In this document: one piece after another, positions 34,267-44,854 of the stretch
Layout of the letters: every line of letters begins with the position of its first letter
How positions within the stretch are numbered: position 1 is the stretch's first letter
The notes under the pieces: generated by a model
What the model was told of the DNA's origin: nothing
Database searches by the model: none
The model's input: only the letters and a program-made list of their open reading frames with translations
Assembly: GCF_003027925.1 (NCBI RefSeq)
Contig: NZ_PYPS01000014.1
Span: forward strand, 1-64,000
From: Micromonospora sp. RP3T
Lineage (GTDB): Bacteria > Actinomycetota > Actinomycetes > Mycobacteriales > Micromonosporaceae
DNA length: 64,000 nt
Reading direction: 5' to 3'
Position numbers and translations under genes: made by a program

Positions 34267-35511
34267 CTATGCGTCGCGGCGCGGGTACGGCAGGTCCACC
34301 ACCCGGTCCTCGGTCAGCTCGCCGCTCGGCGCCCACACCTCGTAGACGCCCCGTTCGTGACACTGCGCCCCGGTCACCGCCACCGCGTCCGGATCCGGGC
34401 GACGCAGCCGCAACCGCAGCCAACCCGACTCCTCCCGCAGCACCAGACAGGGCACCCCACGCCACCCGGCCGTCCGCAGCCGCCGGGCCGCCGCGTCCAC
34501 CGGATAGCGGGCCGCCCGGGTCATCGCCAGCACCCGGAACCCGCCGGGCTGGTCGGCCACCGCCTCGTACTCGGCCCCGGCGTACGCGCCGACCAGCCGG
34601 GTCGAGCGCGGCGCGTCGCCGGTCGGCACGTACTCCTGGTCGGCGGCGAGGCCGGGCACCGCGGCCAGCAGGTGCCGCCACTGCGGACCGGCCAACCGCA
34701 GCCAGCCGCGCTGCTCCGCCTGATAGGTGTAGAGCACCACCTCCACCCCCTCCGCCGGGTAGGCGAGCAGCGTGGCGTTCGCCGGCACCGGCAGGTCGGC
34801 GAAGTCCCGGGTGACGAACTCCGGGACGAGCTGCCCGTCGCTCGGCACGAACCCGGTGCCCAGCACCGGCGGCCCGATCCGGTCCCGGGGCGGCAGGGCG
34901 GTCAGCCCGCGGTGCGCCGGGCCGACCGGGACGTCGTAGTCGGCCGGGTCGGCGGCCCGCCACCGCAACGCGTACGCCACGTCGCCGCCCTCCGAGTCGC
35001 CGCGCAGCACCGCCAGCCCCGCCGGCGTCCGCAGGTGCGCCACGTCGTGCTCCCGGTAGCAGAAGCCGTGCGGCAACCAGCCCCGCACGTAACCGGCGAG
35101 CTGCCGGGCGGAGAGCACCTTCACCATCCGGGTGCCCGGCCGGATCACCGCCGACGCCCGCACCGCGGCCAGCGTCGGGTCGCCCGCCGCCGCCGGCCGC
35201 TGGCTGAGCTGGTGCACGTACGCCCAGCCCCGGTCCCGGTGCACCGGCATCAGCAGCGGCGAGTCGGGCTCCTCGGTCGGCTCGGCCGCCCCGTGCACCG
35301 CGTCCACCTCGGTCGCGTGCACGAACTTCCGCCAGGGCAGGCCGCCACCCGGCCGGGGACACCACTCGAAGCCGGGCACCTCGTCGGCACTGAACAGCTC
35401 GTACGCCGCGCCCCGGGCGAGCTCCTCGGCCGGGTGCACGCGCCCGTCGTACGCCACGCGCAGCCCGGTCCGCTCGGAGGCGGCGCCGCCGGTACGGTCC
35501 GTGACGGTCAT
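34267..35511 (-). CDS. Uncharacterised 414-residue cytoplasmic protein
   Basis: ATG 35511 lies seven bases after TAGCGT, a leaderless start. The protein is soluble and rich in Arg, Trp and Pro, with no signal or membrane segment. Landmarks are VAYDGRVHPAEELARGAAYELF, FEWCPRPGGGLPWRKFVHATEVDAV, HGFCYREHDVAHLRTPAG and GVEVVLYTYQAEQRGWLRLAG. Repeated small beta-like blocks with YxAxYxA patterns in the C-terminal half suggest a duplicated domain. I do not recognise the family. Confidence 0.6.
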   Translation of the reverse strand: MTVTDRTGGAASERTGLRVAYDGRVHPAEELARGAAYELFSADEVPGFEWCPRPGGGLPWRKFVHATEVDAVHGAAEPTEEPDSPLLMPVHRDRGWAYVHQLSQRPAAAGDPTLAAVRASAVIRPGTRMVKVLSARQLAGYVRGWLPHGFCYREHDVAHLRTPAGLAVLRGDSEGGDVAYALRWRAADPADYDVPVGPAHRGLTALPPRDRIGPPVLGTGFVPSDGQLVPEFVTRDFADLPVPANATLLAYPAEGVEVVLYTYQAEQRGWLRLAGPQWRHLLAAVPGLAADQEYVPTGDAPRSTRLVGAYAGAEYEAVADQPGGFRVLAMTRAARYPVDAAARRLRTAGWRGVPCLVLREESGWLRLRLRRPDPDAVAVTGAQCHERGVYEVWAPSGELTEDRVVDLPYPRRDA

Positions 35512-35605
35512 TTCCGGGACGCTAGGCCGGCCAGATGTGGGGCGTGTGAACGGCCGGTGGCGGTCCGGGAACGCGGCCCGGCGCGGGTGTGTGATGCTGG
35601 CCGCG

Positions 35606-36547
35606 ATGACCGAGCAGACCGAGACCCGCAAGCAGCGCGCCGCCCGCCGGGCCGGCGAGTTCCCACCCGCACCCGAGCCGCTGCCGGTGCCCGTGCCGGA
35701 CAGCCACACCCACCTCGACATCACCGTCGGCGAGTACGGCGCACCCCCCGGCGTCGACGGTGGCTCCCCTCCCGGCGGCGACGGTGGCCCCTTCTCGGGC
35801 GGCGCGGGTGACGGCGACCCGGTCGCCGCCGCGCTCGCGGTCGCCGCCGACGCCGGCGTGGACCGGCTCGTCCAGGTCGGCGTGGACGTCGCGTCGTCCG
35901 AGTGGAGCGCCGACGTCGCCGACCGGTACGCCGCGGTGCTGGCCACCGTGGCGCTGCACCCCAACGAGGCGCCCCGCCTCGCCGACCTGGACGAGGCGCT
36001 GCGCCGGATCGAGGCGCTGGCCGGGCGGGACCGGGTCCGGGGGATCGGCGAGACCGGAATGGACTTCTTCCGCACCGGCGAGGCGGGCCGGGCCGCGCAG
36101 GAGGAGAGCTTCCGGGCGCACATCGCCATCGCCAAGCGCCACCGCAAGGCGCTCGTCATCCACGACCGCGACGCGCACGCCGACGTGCTGCGCATCCTCG
36201 ACGACGAGGGCGCCCCGGACACCGTGGTGATGCACTGCTTCTCCGGTGACGCCGACTTCGCCCGCGCGTGCGTGCGCCGCGGCCACCTGCTCAGCTTCGC
36301 CGGCACTGTCACGTTCGGCAGCGCCGCCGCGCTGCGCGAGGCCGCCGCCGTCACCCCGCCGGAGCAGATGCTGGTGGAGACCGACGCGCCGTACCTGACC
36401 CCGATGCCGTACCGGGGGCGGCCGAACGCGTCGTACCTGATCCCGCTGACGGTCCGGTTCCTGGCCGACACCACCGGCACCGACCTGGAGTCCCTCTGCG
36501 CCGCGCTGTCAACCAACGGTGAGCGCGCCTTCGGCCCGTGGCGGTGA
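35606..36547 (+). CDS. TatD-family metal-dependent deoxyribonuclease
   Basis: The 313-residue protein has all TatD metal ligands: SHTHLD, GIGETGMDFFR, VIHDRDAHAD, MHCFSGD and ETDAPYLTPMPYRGRPN. TatD nucleases degrade DNA 3' to 5' and act in DNA quality control. A Gly/Pro loop (residues about 50-72, VDGGSPPGGDGGPFSGG) is inserted after the first motif, longer than usual. It precedes rsmA, a common actinobacterial order (metG-tatD-rsmA-ispE). Confidence 0.92.
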   Translation: MTEQTETRKQRAARRAGEFPPAPEPLPVPVPDSHTHLDITVGEYGAPPGVDGGSPPGGDGGPFSGGAGDGDPVAAALAVAADAGVDRLVQVGVDVASSEWSADVADRYAAVLATVALHPNEAPRLADLDEALRRIEALAGRDRVRGIGETGMDFFRTGEAGRAAQEESFRAHIAIAKRHRKALVIHDRDAHADVLRILDDEGAPDTVVMHCFSGDADFARACVRRGHLLSFAGTVTFGSAAALREAAAVTPPEQMLVETDAPYLTPMPYRGRPNASYLIPLTVRFLADTTGTDLESLCAALSTNGERAFGPWR

Positions 36548-36598
36548 GAAGGGGCCCCTTCTTGACGCCAGGCGTTAAGAAGGGGCCCCTCCTTTCAC
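36545..36598. repeat. GGGGCCCC/GTTAA hairpin repeat, copy 2
   Basis: AAGGGGCCCCTTCTTGACGCC on the left pairs with few mismatches with GGCGTTAAGAAGGGGCCCCT on the right around a single A. It starts at the tatD stop codon and ends 29 bases before rsmA, so here it lies between co-directional genes. It lacks the first GTTAAC module of copies 1 and 3. Confidence 0.8.
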
Positions 36599-36626
36599 GA
36601 ATGGGCGGGCGCTTACGCTACGGGGC

Positions 36627-37496
36627 GTGACCGGACTCCTCGGCCCGGCGGAGATCCGGGAACTCGCCGCGCGGCTCGGCGTCACGCCGACCAAGAAGCT
36701 CGGCCAGAACTTCGTGCACGACCCGAACACGGTGCGCCGGATCGTCACCACCGCCGGGCTCGCCCCGGACGACGTAGCGCTGGAGGTCGGCCCCGGGCTC
36801 GGCTCGCTCACCCTGGCGCTGCTGCCGGTCGCCGCGCACGTGCACGCCGTGGAACTCGACCCGGCGCTCGCCGCCGCGCTGCCCGGCACCGCCGACCGGT
36901 TCGCCGGCCCGGACGCCGCCCGGCTCACCGTGCACCCCGCCGACGCGCTGCGGGTCACCGCCGCCGACCTGGGCGACCCGGCCCCCACCGCGCTGGTGGC
37001 GAACCTGCCCTACAACGTGGCCGTGCCGGTGGTGCTGCACCTGCTCGCCGAGCTGCCCACCCTGCGGCACGGCCTGGTGATGGTGCAGAAGGAGGTCGCC
37101 GACCGGCTCGTCGCCGGTCCCGGCTCCAAGGTGTACGGCATCCCCTCGGTCAAGCTCGCCTGGTACGCCCGCGCCCGCGCCGCCGGCAAGGTCCCGCCCA
37201 ACGTGTTCTGGCCGGTGCCCAACGTCGACTCCGGCCTGGTCGCGTTCACCCGCCGCGAGCCGCCCCGGCCCGAGGTACCCCGCAGGGCGGTCTTCGCGGT
37301 GGTCGACGCCGCGTTCGCCCAGCGCCGCAAGACGCTGCGCGCCGCGCTGGCCGGCTGGGCCGGCGGCGCGGACCGGGCCGCCGCCGCGCTCACCGCCGCC
37401 GGCGTGGACCCGGGCGCCCGCGGCGAGTCGCTCACCGTCGAGCAGTTCGCCGCCATCGCCGCGTCGGCCCCGGACGGCTCCGCCGGGGCCCAGTAG
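36627..37496 (+). CDS. rsmA: 16S rRNA dimethyladenosine transferase RsmA/KsgA
   Basis: The 289-residue enzyme dimethylates A1518 and A1519 of 16S rRNA. It has [12 protein letters not shown], the SAM site [11 protein letters not shown], the catalytic [11 protein letters not shown] and [13 protein letters not shown] with the C-terminal [14 protein letters not shown] 36627 lies seven bases after TACGCT, so it is probably leaderless and driven from its own promoter just after repeat copy 2. Confidence 0.95.
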   Translation: MTGLLGPAEIRELAARLGVTPTKKLGQNFVHDPNTVRRIVTTAGLAPDDVALEVGPGLGSLTLALLPVAAHVHAVELDPALAAALPGTADRFAGPDAARLTVHPADALRVTAADLGDPAPTALVANLPYNVAVPVVLHLLAELPTLRHGLVMVQKEVADRLVAGPGSKVYGIPSVKLAWYARARAAGKVPPNVFWPVPNVDSGLVAFTRREPPRPEVPRRAVFAVVDAAFAQRRKTLRAALAGWAGGADRAAAALTAAGVDPGARGESLTVEQFAAIAASAPDGSAGAQ

Positions 37497-37506
37497 GCTG
37501 GCGCCG

Positions 37507-37584
37507 TTGCCCGACCCCGCCGAGGAGCTGACCGTGCAGAAGCCGTTCGACACCCGCCTGCGCCCACGGGAGCTGTCCCGGTGA
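37507..37584 (+). CDS. 25-residue leader peptide overlapping ispE
   Basis: TTG 37507 lies seven bases after TAGGCT, the layout of a leaderless gene. The frame runs 25 codons (L/MPDPAEELTVQKPFD, then TRLRPRELSR) to TGA 37582-37584, which overlaps the GTG of ispE (GTGA). A message starting here would make this peptide first and couple it to ispE. The alternative is a chance open frame in an untranslated leader. Confidence 0.38.
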   Translation: MPDPAEELTVQKPFDTRLRPRELSR

Positions 37585-38534
37585 CCGAGGCCTGGCGACC
37601 GGAGGACGAGGACGGGCAGCGGCGCGGCTCCAGCGGCCCGGTCAAGGTGCGGGTGCCCGCCAAGGTCAACCTGCACCTCGGGGTGGGACCGCTGCGGCGG
37701 GACGGCTACCACGAGCTGAACACCGTCTACCACGCGATCTCCATCTACGACGAGCTGACCGCCCGCGGCGGCGACACGCTCGCGCTCACCATGGAGGGCG
37801 AGGGCGCCGGCGAGCTGGCCCTGGACGACACCAACCTGGTGCTGCGCGCCGCGCACGCCCTCGCCGGCTACGCCGGGGTCGCCCCGCACGCCCGGCTGCA
37901 CCTGCGCAAGCACATCCCGCTCGCCGGCGGGCTGGCCGGCGGCAGCGCCGACGCCGCCGCCGCGCTTGTCGCCTGCGACGCGCTCTGGGGCACCGGCCTG
38001 TCCCGCGACGAACTGGCCGGCATCGCCGCCGACCTCGGCTCCGACGTGCCGTTCCTGATCCACGGCGGCACCGCGCTCGGCACCGGCCGGGGCGAGGCGG
38101 TCAGCCCGGTGCTGGCACGCCCCACCTCCTGGCACTGGGTGGTGGCCATCGCCGACGGCGGCCTCTCCACCCCGGCCGCCTACCGCGAGCTGGACCGGCT
38201 CCGCGACACCGGGGCCGCCGGCGCGCCGCTGGGCAGCACCGACGCGCTGCTCGGCGCGCTGCGCCAGCGGGACCCGCGGGTGCTCGCCGCCACGCTCGGC
38301 AACGACCTCCAGGACGCCGCGCTGGCCATGCGCCCGGCGCTGGCCGGGACGCTCAAGGCCGGCGAGGCCGCCGGCGCGCTCGCCGGCATCGTCTCCGGCT
38401 CCGGGCCCACCTGCGTGTTCCTCGCCGCCGACGCCGCCGACGCGGAGCGGATCGCCGACGAGCTGACCGCCGCCGGAGTGTGCCGGGAGGCGCGGGTCGC
38501 GCACGGTCCCGTGCACGGCGCCCGCATCGTCTGA
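37581..38534 (+). CDS. ispE: 4-diphosphocytidyl-2-C-methyl-D-erythritol kinase
   Basis: The 317-residue GHMP kinase phosphorylates CDP-methylerythritol in the non-mevalonate isoprenoid pathway. Visible motifs are VRVPAKVNLHLGVGPLRRDGYHELNTVYHAIS, the ATP loop PLAGGLAGGSADAAAAL and GIVSGSGPTCVFLA. The first 20 residues (MTEAWRPEDEDGQRRGSSGP) are an extra polar tail. GTG 37581 overlaps the stop of a short upstream frame. Confidence 0.94.
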   Translation: MTEAWRPEDEDGQRRGSSGPVKVRVPAKVNLHLGVGPLRRDGYHELNTVYHAISIYDELTARGGDTLALTMEGEGAGELALDDTNLVLRAAHALAGYAGVAPHARLHLRKHIPLAGGLAGGSADAAAALVACDALWGTGLSRDELAGIAADLGSDVPFLIHGGTALGTGRGEAVSPVLARPTSWHWVVAIADGGLSTPAAYRELDRLRDTGAAGAPLGSTDALLGALRQRDPRVLAATLGNDLQDAALAMRPALAGTLKAGEAAGALAGIVSGSGPTCVFLAADAADAERIADELTAAGVCREARVAHGPVHGARIV

Positions 38535-38540
38535 CGCCCC

Positions 38541-38579
38541 GTACCCTTGACCCAGGCGTCCCGGACCCCGGGGCGCCTG
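38541..38579 (+). promoter_or_regulatory. -10 box and 5' hairpin before the ABC-F gene
   Basis: TACCCT (38541-38546) could be a -10 box. A hairpin CAGGCG (38553-38558) with CGCCTG (38574-38579), extended by CCC/GGG, would then lie at the extreme 5' end of the transcript, 21 bases before the start codon. It may alternatively terminate ispE. Confidence 0.4.
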
Positions 38580-38600
38580 AGTCGTGTGAAAGGTGAGCCA

Positions 38601-40400
<1,800 letters not shown>

Positions 40401-40485
40401 GGCGTGGGGGGTGTGCGGCGTCACTGACCGCCGTACGGGACAATCACCGAGGAACCCTCATCCGAACGGTCTTGGAGACGCTGAG

Positions 40486-40941
40486 ATGGCCCACACCCCC
40501 GTCAACCACCCCGCGCGGCCGATCTACCGGGCGATCGGCGGGCTCGTTGGTCTGTACTTCGTCGTCTTCGGCGGCCTCGGCATCATCGCCAGCGCCGGCA
40601 ACGACTTCTTCGCCCAGGACGACACCAGGGTGCTCGGCCAGGGCACCAACATGGGCTTGTCGCTGCTGTCGATCCTGATCGGCGTGGTGATCCTGGTCGG
40701 CACCGCGATCGGCCGCAACCTCGACGTGGCGGTCAACCAGTGGGTGGCGTACACGCTCATGGTCATCGGCCTGGCCGCGCTGGCGTTCCTCCAGACGGAC
40801 GCCAACGTCCTCAACTTCTCGATCATGACCGTGATCGTGGTCCTGACGCTGTCGCTGGTCCTGCTGGTGGCCGGCATGTACGGCAAGGTCGGCACCGACG
40901 ACGAGCACGAGGCCTGGCAGAAGGCCCGCCTGGTGCTCTGA
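40486..40941 (+). CDS. DUF4383 membrane protein, first of a tandem pair
   Basis: The 151-residue protein has four transmembrane helices and the DUF4383 opening HTPVNHPARPIYRAIGGLVGLYFVVFG. ATG 40486 follows GGAGACGCTGAG. Its family is common in actinobacteria and of unknown function. It is followed by a terminator and then a paralogue of about half-identical sequence. Confidence 0.85.
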   Translation: MAHTPVNHPARPIYRAIGGLVGLYFVVFGGLGIIASAGNDFFAQDDTRVLGQGTNMGLSLLSILIGVVILVGTAIGRNLDVAVNQWVAYTLMVIGLAALAFLQTDANVLNFSIMTVIVVLTLSLVLLVAGMYGKVGTDDEHEAWQKARLVL

Positions 40942-40954
40942 TCCCGATCCACCC

Positions 40955-40984
40955 CGAAGGCCCGGCGTCCGCGCCGGGCCTTCG
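40955..40984 (+). terminator. Hairpin terminator between the two DUF4383 genes
   Basis: CGAAGGCCCGGCG (40955-40967) pairs perfectly with CGCCGGGCCTTCG (40972-40984) around TCCG, followed by GCGTTT. The two paralogues therefore probably form separate transcripts. Confidence 0.75.
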
Positions 40985-41057
40985 GCGTTTCCCGGTACGG
41001 AACCGGACGCCCCGGGGGACAATTGTCCCGAATCAGTCTCCACGGCTGGAGGGCACC

Positions 41058-41531
41058 ATGGCGCACTTCCCGGTGAACCACCCCGCGCGACCGCTCTACC
41101 GGGTGCTGTCCGGGCTGATCGGCCTCTACATCCTGGCCTTCGGCGTCTGGGGCGTGTTCGAGACCTGGGGCGACGGGTTGTTCAGCCGGCAGGACACCTA
41201 CGCCCTCGGGCTGCGCACCAACCTGGCGTTCTCGCTGGTCTCGGTGGTGTTCGGCGCGGTCCTGATCATCGGCGCGTCCCGCCGGAACAACCTCGGGCAC
41301 TACATGAACCTCACCGCCGGCGCGGTCTTCCTGGTCACCGGCATCCTGATGATGGCCGTGCTCCAGACCTCGGCGAACTTCCTGAACTTCTCGATGTCCA
41401 CCGTCATCGTGTCGCTGATGTTCGGGCTGATCCTGCTCGCCACCGGGCTGTACGACAAGGTCGGGCCGCCCGAGCACGCCGAGGAGGAGCGCCGCCGTCG
41501 CTACCACCCGCTCGCCGAGGGCAACCGCTAA
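41058..41531 (+). CDS. DUF4383 membrane protein, second of a tandem pair
   Basis: The 157-residue protein is a paralogue of the preceding gene. It shares HFPVNHPARPLYRVLSGLIGLYILAFG, four helices and the ending LLATGLYDKVG, with a basic C-tail (EEERRRRYHPL). ATG 41058 follows GGAGGG. Its stop overlaps the stop of the TetR gene on the other strand by four bases. Confidence 0.85.
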   Translation: MAHFPVNHPARPLYRVLSGLIGLYILAFGVWGVFETWGDGLFSRQDTYALGLRTNLAFSLVSVVFGAVLIIGASRRNNLGHYMNLTAGAVFLVTGILMMAVLQTSANFLNFSMSTVIVSLMFGLILLATGLYDKVGPPEHAEEERRRRYHPLAEGNR

Positions 41532-42190
41532 CCCTGGATCGGCCCCGGCTTCGACTCCAGGTGCGACAGGCCGTTCCAGGCCAGGTTCACCAGGTGCGCC
41601 GCCACCGTCTCCTTGCGTGGCCGGCGCACCTCCAGCCACCAGCGCCCGGTCAACGCCACCATGCCCACCAGCGCCTGCGAGTAGAGCTCCGCCAGCTTCG
41701 GGTCGTACCCCCGGCTGGAGAACTCCGCGCCGAGAATGTGCTCCACCTGGTGCGCGACGTCGTTCATCACGCTGCTGAAGTTGCCCGTCGCCGACATCAG
41801 CGGCGACTCCCGGACCAGCACCCGGAAGCCGCTGGTCTCCTCCTCGATGTAGGTCAGCAGCGTCAACGCGGCCTGCTCCAGCAGCTCGCGCGGATGGCCC
41901 GCGGTCAGCGCCGTGGTGATCCGGTCCAGCAGCGAGCGGACCTCCCGGTCCACCACCACCGCGTAGAGCCCCTCCTTGCCGCCGAAGTGCTCGTAGACCA
42001 CCGGCTTGGAGACCTTGGCCCGCGACGCCACCTCCTCGATCGAGGTGGCGTCGAACCCGCGCTCGGCGAAGATCTGCCGGGCGATCGAGATCAACTGCTC
42101 GCGCCGCTGCGCCGCGGACATCCGCACCCGGGGCTTGGCCGCCGGGACGGCCCGTCGGCGAGCACTGTCGCTGCCGGGAACGTCGGTCAC
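41528..42190 (-). CDS. TetR-family transcriptional regulator
   Basis: The 220-residue protein has a disordered start and a TetR DNA-binding domain (RREQLISIARQIFAERGFDATSIEEVASRAKVSKPVVYEHFGGKEGLYA). A C-terminal ligand-binding helical domain of about 140 residues with VRESPLMSATGNFSSVMNDV follows. GTG 42190 lies seven bases after CAGGAT, a leaderless start; ATG 42199 is an alternative. It is divergent from the HTH/LAGLIDADG gene, which it could control. Confidence 0.9.
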   Translation of the reverse strand: MTDVPGSDSARRRAVPAAKPRVRMSAAQRREQLISIARQIFAERGFDATSIEEVASRAKVSKPVVYEHFGGKEGLYAVVVDREVRSLLDRITTALTAGHPRELLEQAALTLLTYIEEETSGFRVLVRESPLMSATGNFSSVMNDVAHQVEHILGAEFSSRGYDPKLAELYSQALVGMVALTGRWWLEVRRPRKETVAAHLVNLAWNGLSHLESKPGPIQG

Positions 42191-42268
42191 CCGCCCCATC
42201 CTGCCAGGCCCGGCCCGGGCCGGCCGGCTGGCGGCGGATTTGTCGTACACCTGTTCTATTGTGGCCTG

Positions 42269-43117
42269 GTGACTGACCCACTCGCTGCCGAGGCGCGCCG
42301 GCTGCGCGTCGAGGAACACCTCTCCGTCGTGGAGATTCGGGCCCGGCTCGGCATCGGCCGCAACCGGGCGTACGCGTTGCTGCGCGGCGTGCCGCCGCCG
42401 AAGTGGACCCGCCACCCCCGGGCCCGGGACGACGTCCGCGCCGAGGCGCTCAGGCTGCGCGCGATCGGGTGTTCGGTCAACCAGATCGCGGGGCGGCTCG
42501 GCGTGGCGAAGTCCACCGTCTACCAGTGGGTGCGGCACCTGCCGCTGAACCCGGACGCCGCGACGGCCGAGCGGCGGCGGGCGCACGCGAAGGCGATGAC
42601 GGACGCGCGTTGGGGCGCCTACCGGGAGGCGCGGGACGCGGAGCAGGCTGCCGCGCAGGCTCGGTCTGCGGCTGTGGTGGGCGGTCTCAGCGAGCGGGAT
42701 CTGCTGGTGCTGGGCGCGGCGATCTACTGGTGCGAGGGAAGCAAGTCGAAGCCGTGGCGACCGCAGGATCGACTGGAGTTCGTCAACAGCGACCCCCTCT
42801 TGCTCGCGCTGTTCCTGGCGTTCCTCGCTGCCTGTGGGGTCAACCGCGAGACGGCGAGCTACCGCCTGCTCATCCACGAGTCCGGCGAGGTCGAGGCGAC
42901 CGAGCGCTGGTGGGCGGAGCGGCTGCGGCTTCCGCTGGAGCGGTTCACCCGAGCGACGCTCAAACGGCACAGCCCGACAACCGTGCGGCGGAACAGCGGC
43001 GAGAGCTACCGGGGTTGCCTGGTGATCACCGTTCCGCGCAGCCGGCAGCTCTACTGGCGTGTCGAGGGCCTGATCGCCGGGATCGGGGAGGCGGTGGCGG
43101 GAATGCGCGACGAATGA
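42269..43117 (+). CDS. HTH plus LAGLIDADG-like DNA-binding protein
   Basis: GTG 42269 lies six bases after TATTGT, a leaderless start. The first 95 of 282 residues hold two helix-turn-helix units (HLSVVEIRARLGIGRNRAYALL and GCSVNQIAGRLGVAKSTVYQWV). The second half begins LLVLGAAIYWCEGSKSK, which resembles the LAGLIDADG helix with its acidic residue, then LEFVNSDPLLLALFLAFLAACGV and VITVPRSRQLYWRVEGLI, as in homing-endonuclease folds. It may be a domesticated regulator (compare WhiA) or a small endonuclease. It lies next to tRNA-Gln. Confidence 0.65.
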   Translation: MTDPLAAEARRLRVEEHLSVVEIRARLGIGRNRAYALLRGVPPPKWTRHPRARDDVRAEALRLRAIGCSVNQIAGRLGVAKSTVYQWVRHLPLNPDAATAERRRAHAKAMTDARWGAYREARDAEQAAAQARSAAVVGGLSERDLLVLGAAIYWCEGSKSKPWRPQDRLEFVNSDPLLLALFLAFLAACGVNRETASYRLLIHESGEVEATERWWAERLRLPLERFTRATLKRHSPTTVRRNSGESYRGCLVITVPRSRQLYWRVEGLIAGIGEAVAGMRDE

Positions 43118-43217
43118 ACAGCCGGCACCGCCACCGGGAGGCGGCGACTGCGCGGCCCGGCGCCCGATCCGAGGCATCCGAGGGCTAGCGAGACCCGGTA
43201 AGCTGTCGAGGTTCCCT

Positions 43218-43289
43218 TCGGCCGTGGTGTAACTGGCAACACCCAAGATTTTGGTTCTTGTGTTTCAGGTTCGAATCCTGGCGGCCGAG
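43218..43289 (+). tRNA. tRNA-Gln (anticodon UUG)
   Basis: Acceptor TCGGCCG pairs with CGGCCGA, D stem GTGT/ACAC, anticodon stem CAAGA/TCTTG with loop TTTTGGT giving UUG, and T arm TCAGG-TTCGAAT-CCTGG. Discriminator G43289; CCA is not encoded. A TAAGCT -10 box lies at about 43198-43203. Confidence 0.94.
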
Positions 43290-43390
43290 CAGTTTCAGGT
43301 ATAGGTGCCCTTCGTGGGGTACGCGGCAAGCTGCCCGCTGCTCTGGTTAGCATGACCGCGAGACTGTCGCCGTCCCGACGGGAGCACGTC

Positions 43391-44854
43391 GTGTCCCAGC
43401 CCCACCTCCGCACCGTTGTCGTGCTCGCCGCCGGTGAGGGCAAGCGGATGAAGTCGTCCCTGCCCAAGGTGCTGCACCCACTGCTCGGCCGTACCCTGCT
43501 CGGTCACGTCCTGGCCGCGGCCGGGCCGCTCAGCGCGGACCGCACCGTGGTGGTGGTCGGCCACGGCGCCGACCAGGTACGGGCGCACCTGACCGAGGTG
43601 GCCCCGGCCGCCACGCCGGTGCTCCAGGAGCGCCAGCTCGGCACCGGGCACGCGGTCCGCATCGCGCTGGACGCGGTGCCGGACGCGGCCGGCACCGTCG
43701 TGGTGATCAACGGCGATGTGCCGCTGCTGCGGCCGGAGACCGTCGCGGCCCTGGTCGAGGCGCACGAGGGCGCCGCCGCCGCGGCGACCGTGCTGGCCGC
43801 CGAGGTGCCGGACCCGACCGGCCTGGGGCGGATCGTGCGGGACACGGACGGGCGGTTGGCGCAGATCGTCGAGGAGCGCGACGCCACGCCGCAGCAGCGT
43901 GCGCTGCGGGAGATCAACGCGGGCATCTACGCGTTCGACGCGGTCCGGCTCCGGGAGGCGCTGGGCAAGCTCTCCACCGACAACGACCAGGGCGAGGAGT
44001 ACCTCACCGACGTCTTCGCGCTGCTCCGGGACGCGGGCGAGCCGGTGGCGGTGCACCGGGCGGCCGACCACGTGGAGACGCTGGGCTGCAACGACCGGGT
44101 GGAGCTGGCCGGGCTGCGTCGGCTGCTGCGCGACCGGGTCAACGAGGGCTGGATGCGCACCGGCGTGAGCCTTCTCGACCCGCACACCACCTGGATCGAC
44201 GTGACGGTGACGCTGGAACGGGACGCGGTGGTCGACCAGAACACCCAGTTGCGGGGTGCCACCACGGTCGGCGCGGGCGCGTCGGTCGGCCCGGACACCA
44301 CGCTCGTCGACACCACGGTGGGCGAGGGCGCGAGCGTGGTGCGCAGCCACGCGGTGGGCGCCGAGGTGGGTCCGCAGGCCAGCGTCGGCCCGTACGCGTA
44401 CCTGCGGCCGGAGTCGCGGCTGGCCCGCAAGGCGAAGGTCGGCACGTTCGTGGAGACCAAGAAGGCGACGATCGGTGAGGGCTCGAAGGTGCCCCACCTG
44501 TCGTACGTGGGGGACGCGACGATCGGCGACCACAGCAACATCGGCGCCGCCACGGTGTTCGTCAACTACGACGGGGTGCACAAGCACCACACCACGATCG
44601 GCAGTCACGCGCGTACCGGGGCCGACAACATGTTCGTGGCCCCGGTGCGGGTGGGCGACGGCGCGTACACCGCGGCCGGTTCGGTGATCACCGGTGACGT
44701 GCCGGCGGGCGCGATGGCGGTGGCGCGTGGTCAGCAGCGCAACGTGGAGGGCTGGGTGCTGCGCAAGCGGGCCGGCACGGCGGCGGCGGACGCGGCCCGG
44801 CAGGCCCGCGACGGCGAGGCGGGGCCGGGCGGGGCCGCAAGCGAAGGTGACTGA
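43391..44854 (+). CDS. glmU: Bifunctional UDP-N-acetylglucosamine pyrophosphorylase / glucosamine-1-phosphate acetyltransferase
   Basis: The 487-residue enzyme makes UDP-GlcNAc for peptidoglycan. The uridylyltransferase half has VVVLAAGEGKRMKSSLPKVLHPL and NGDVPLL. The left-handed beta-helix acetyltransferase half has ASVGPYAYLRPESRLARKAKVGTFVETKKA and the catalytic His in FVNYDGVHKHHT. The C-terminal 40 residues are a low-complexity Ala/Gly tail. GTG 43391 (GGAG seven bases upstream) is preferred over ATG 43352, which lies inside a likely -10 box. prs follows. Confidence 0.95.
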   Translation: MSQPHLRTVVVLAAGEGKRMKSSLPKVLHPLLGRTLLGHVLAAAGPLSADRTVVVVGHGADQVRAHLTEVAPAATPVLQERQLGTGHAVRIALDAVPDAAGTVVVINGDVPLLRPETVAALVEAHEGAAAAATVLAAEVPDPTGLGRIVRDTDGRLAQIVEERDATPQQRALREINAGIYAFDAVRLREALGKLSTDNDQGEEYLTDVFALLRDAGEPVAVHRAADHVETLGCNDRVELAGLRRLLRDRVNEGWMRTGVSLLDPHTTWIDVTVTLERDAVVDQNTQLRGATTVGAGASVGPDTTLVDTTVGEGASVVRSHAVGAEVGPQASVGPYAYLRPESRLARKAKVGTFVETKKATIGEGSKVPHLSYVGDATIGDHSNIGAATVFVNYDGVHKHHTTIGSHARTGADNMFVAPVRVGDGAYTAAGSVITGDVPAGAMAVARGQQRNVEGWVLRKRAGTAAADAARQARDGEAGPGGAASEGD

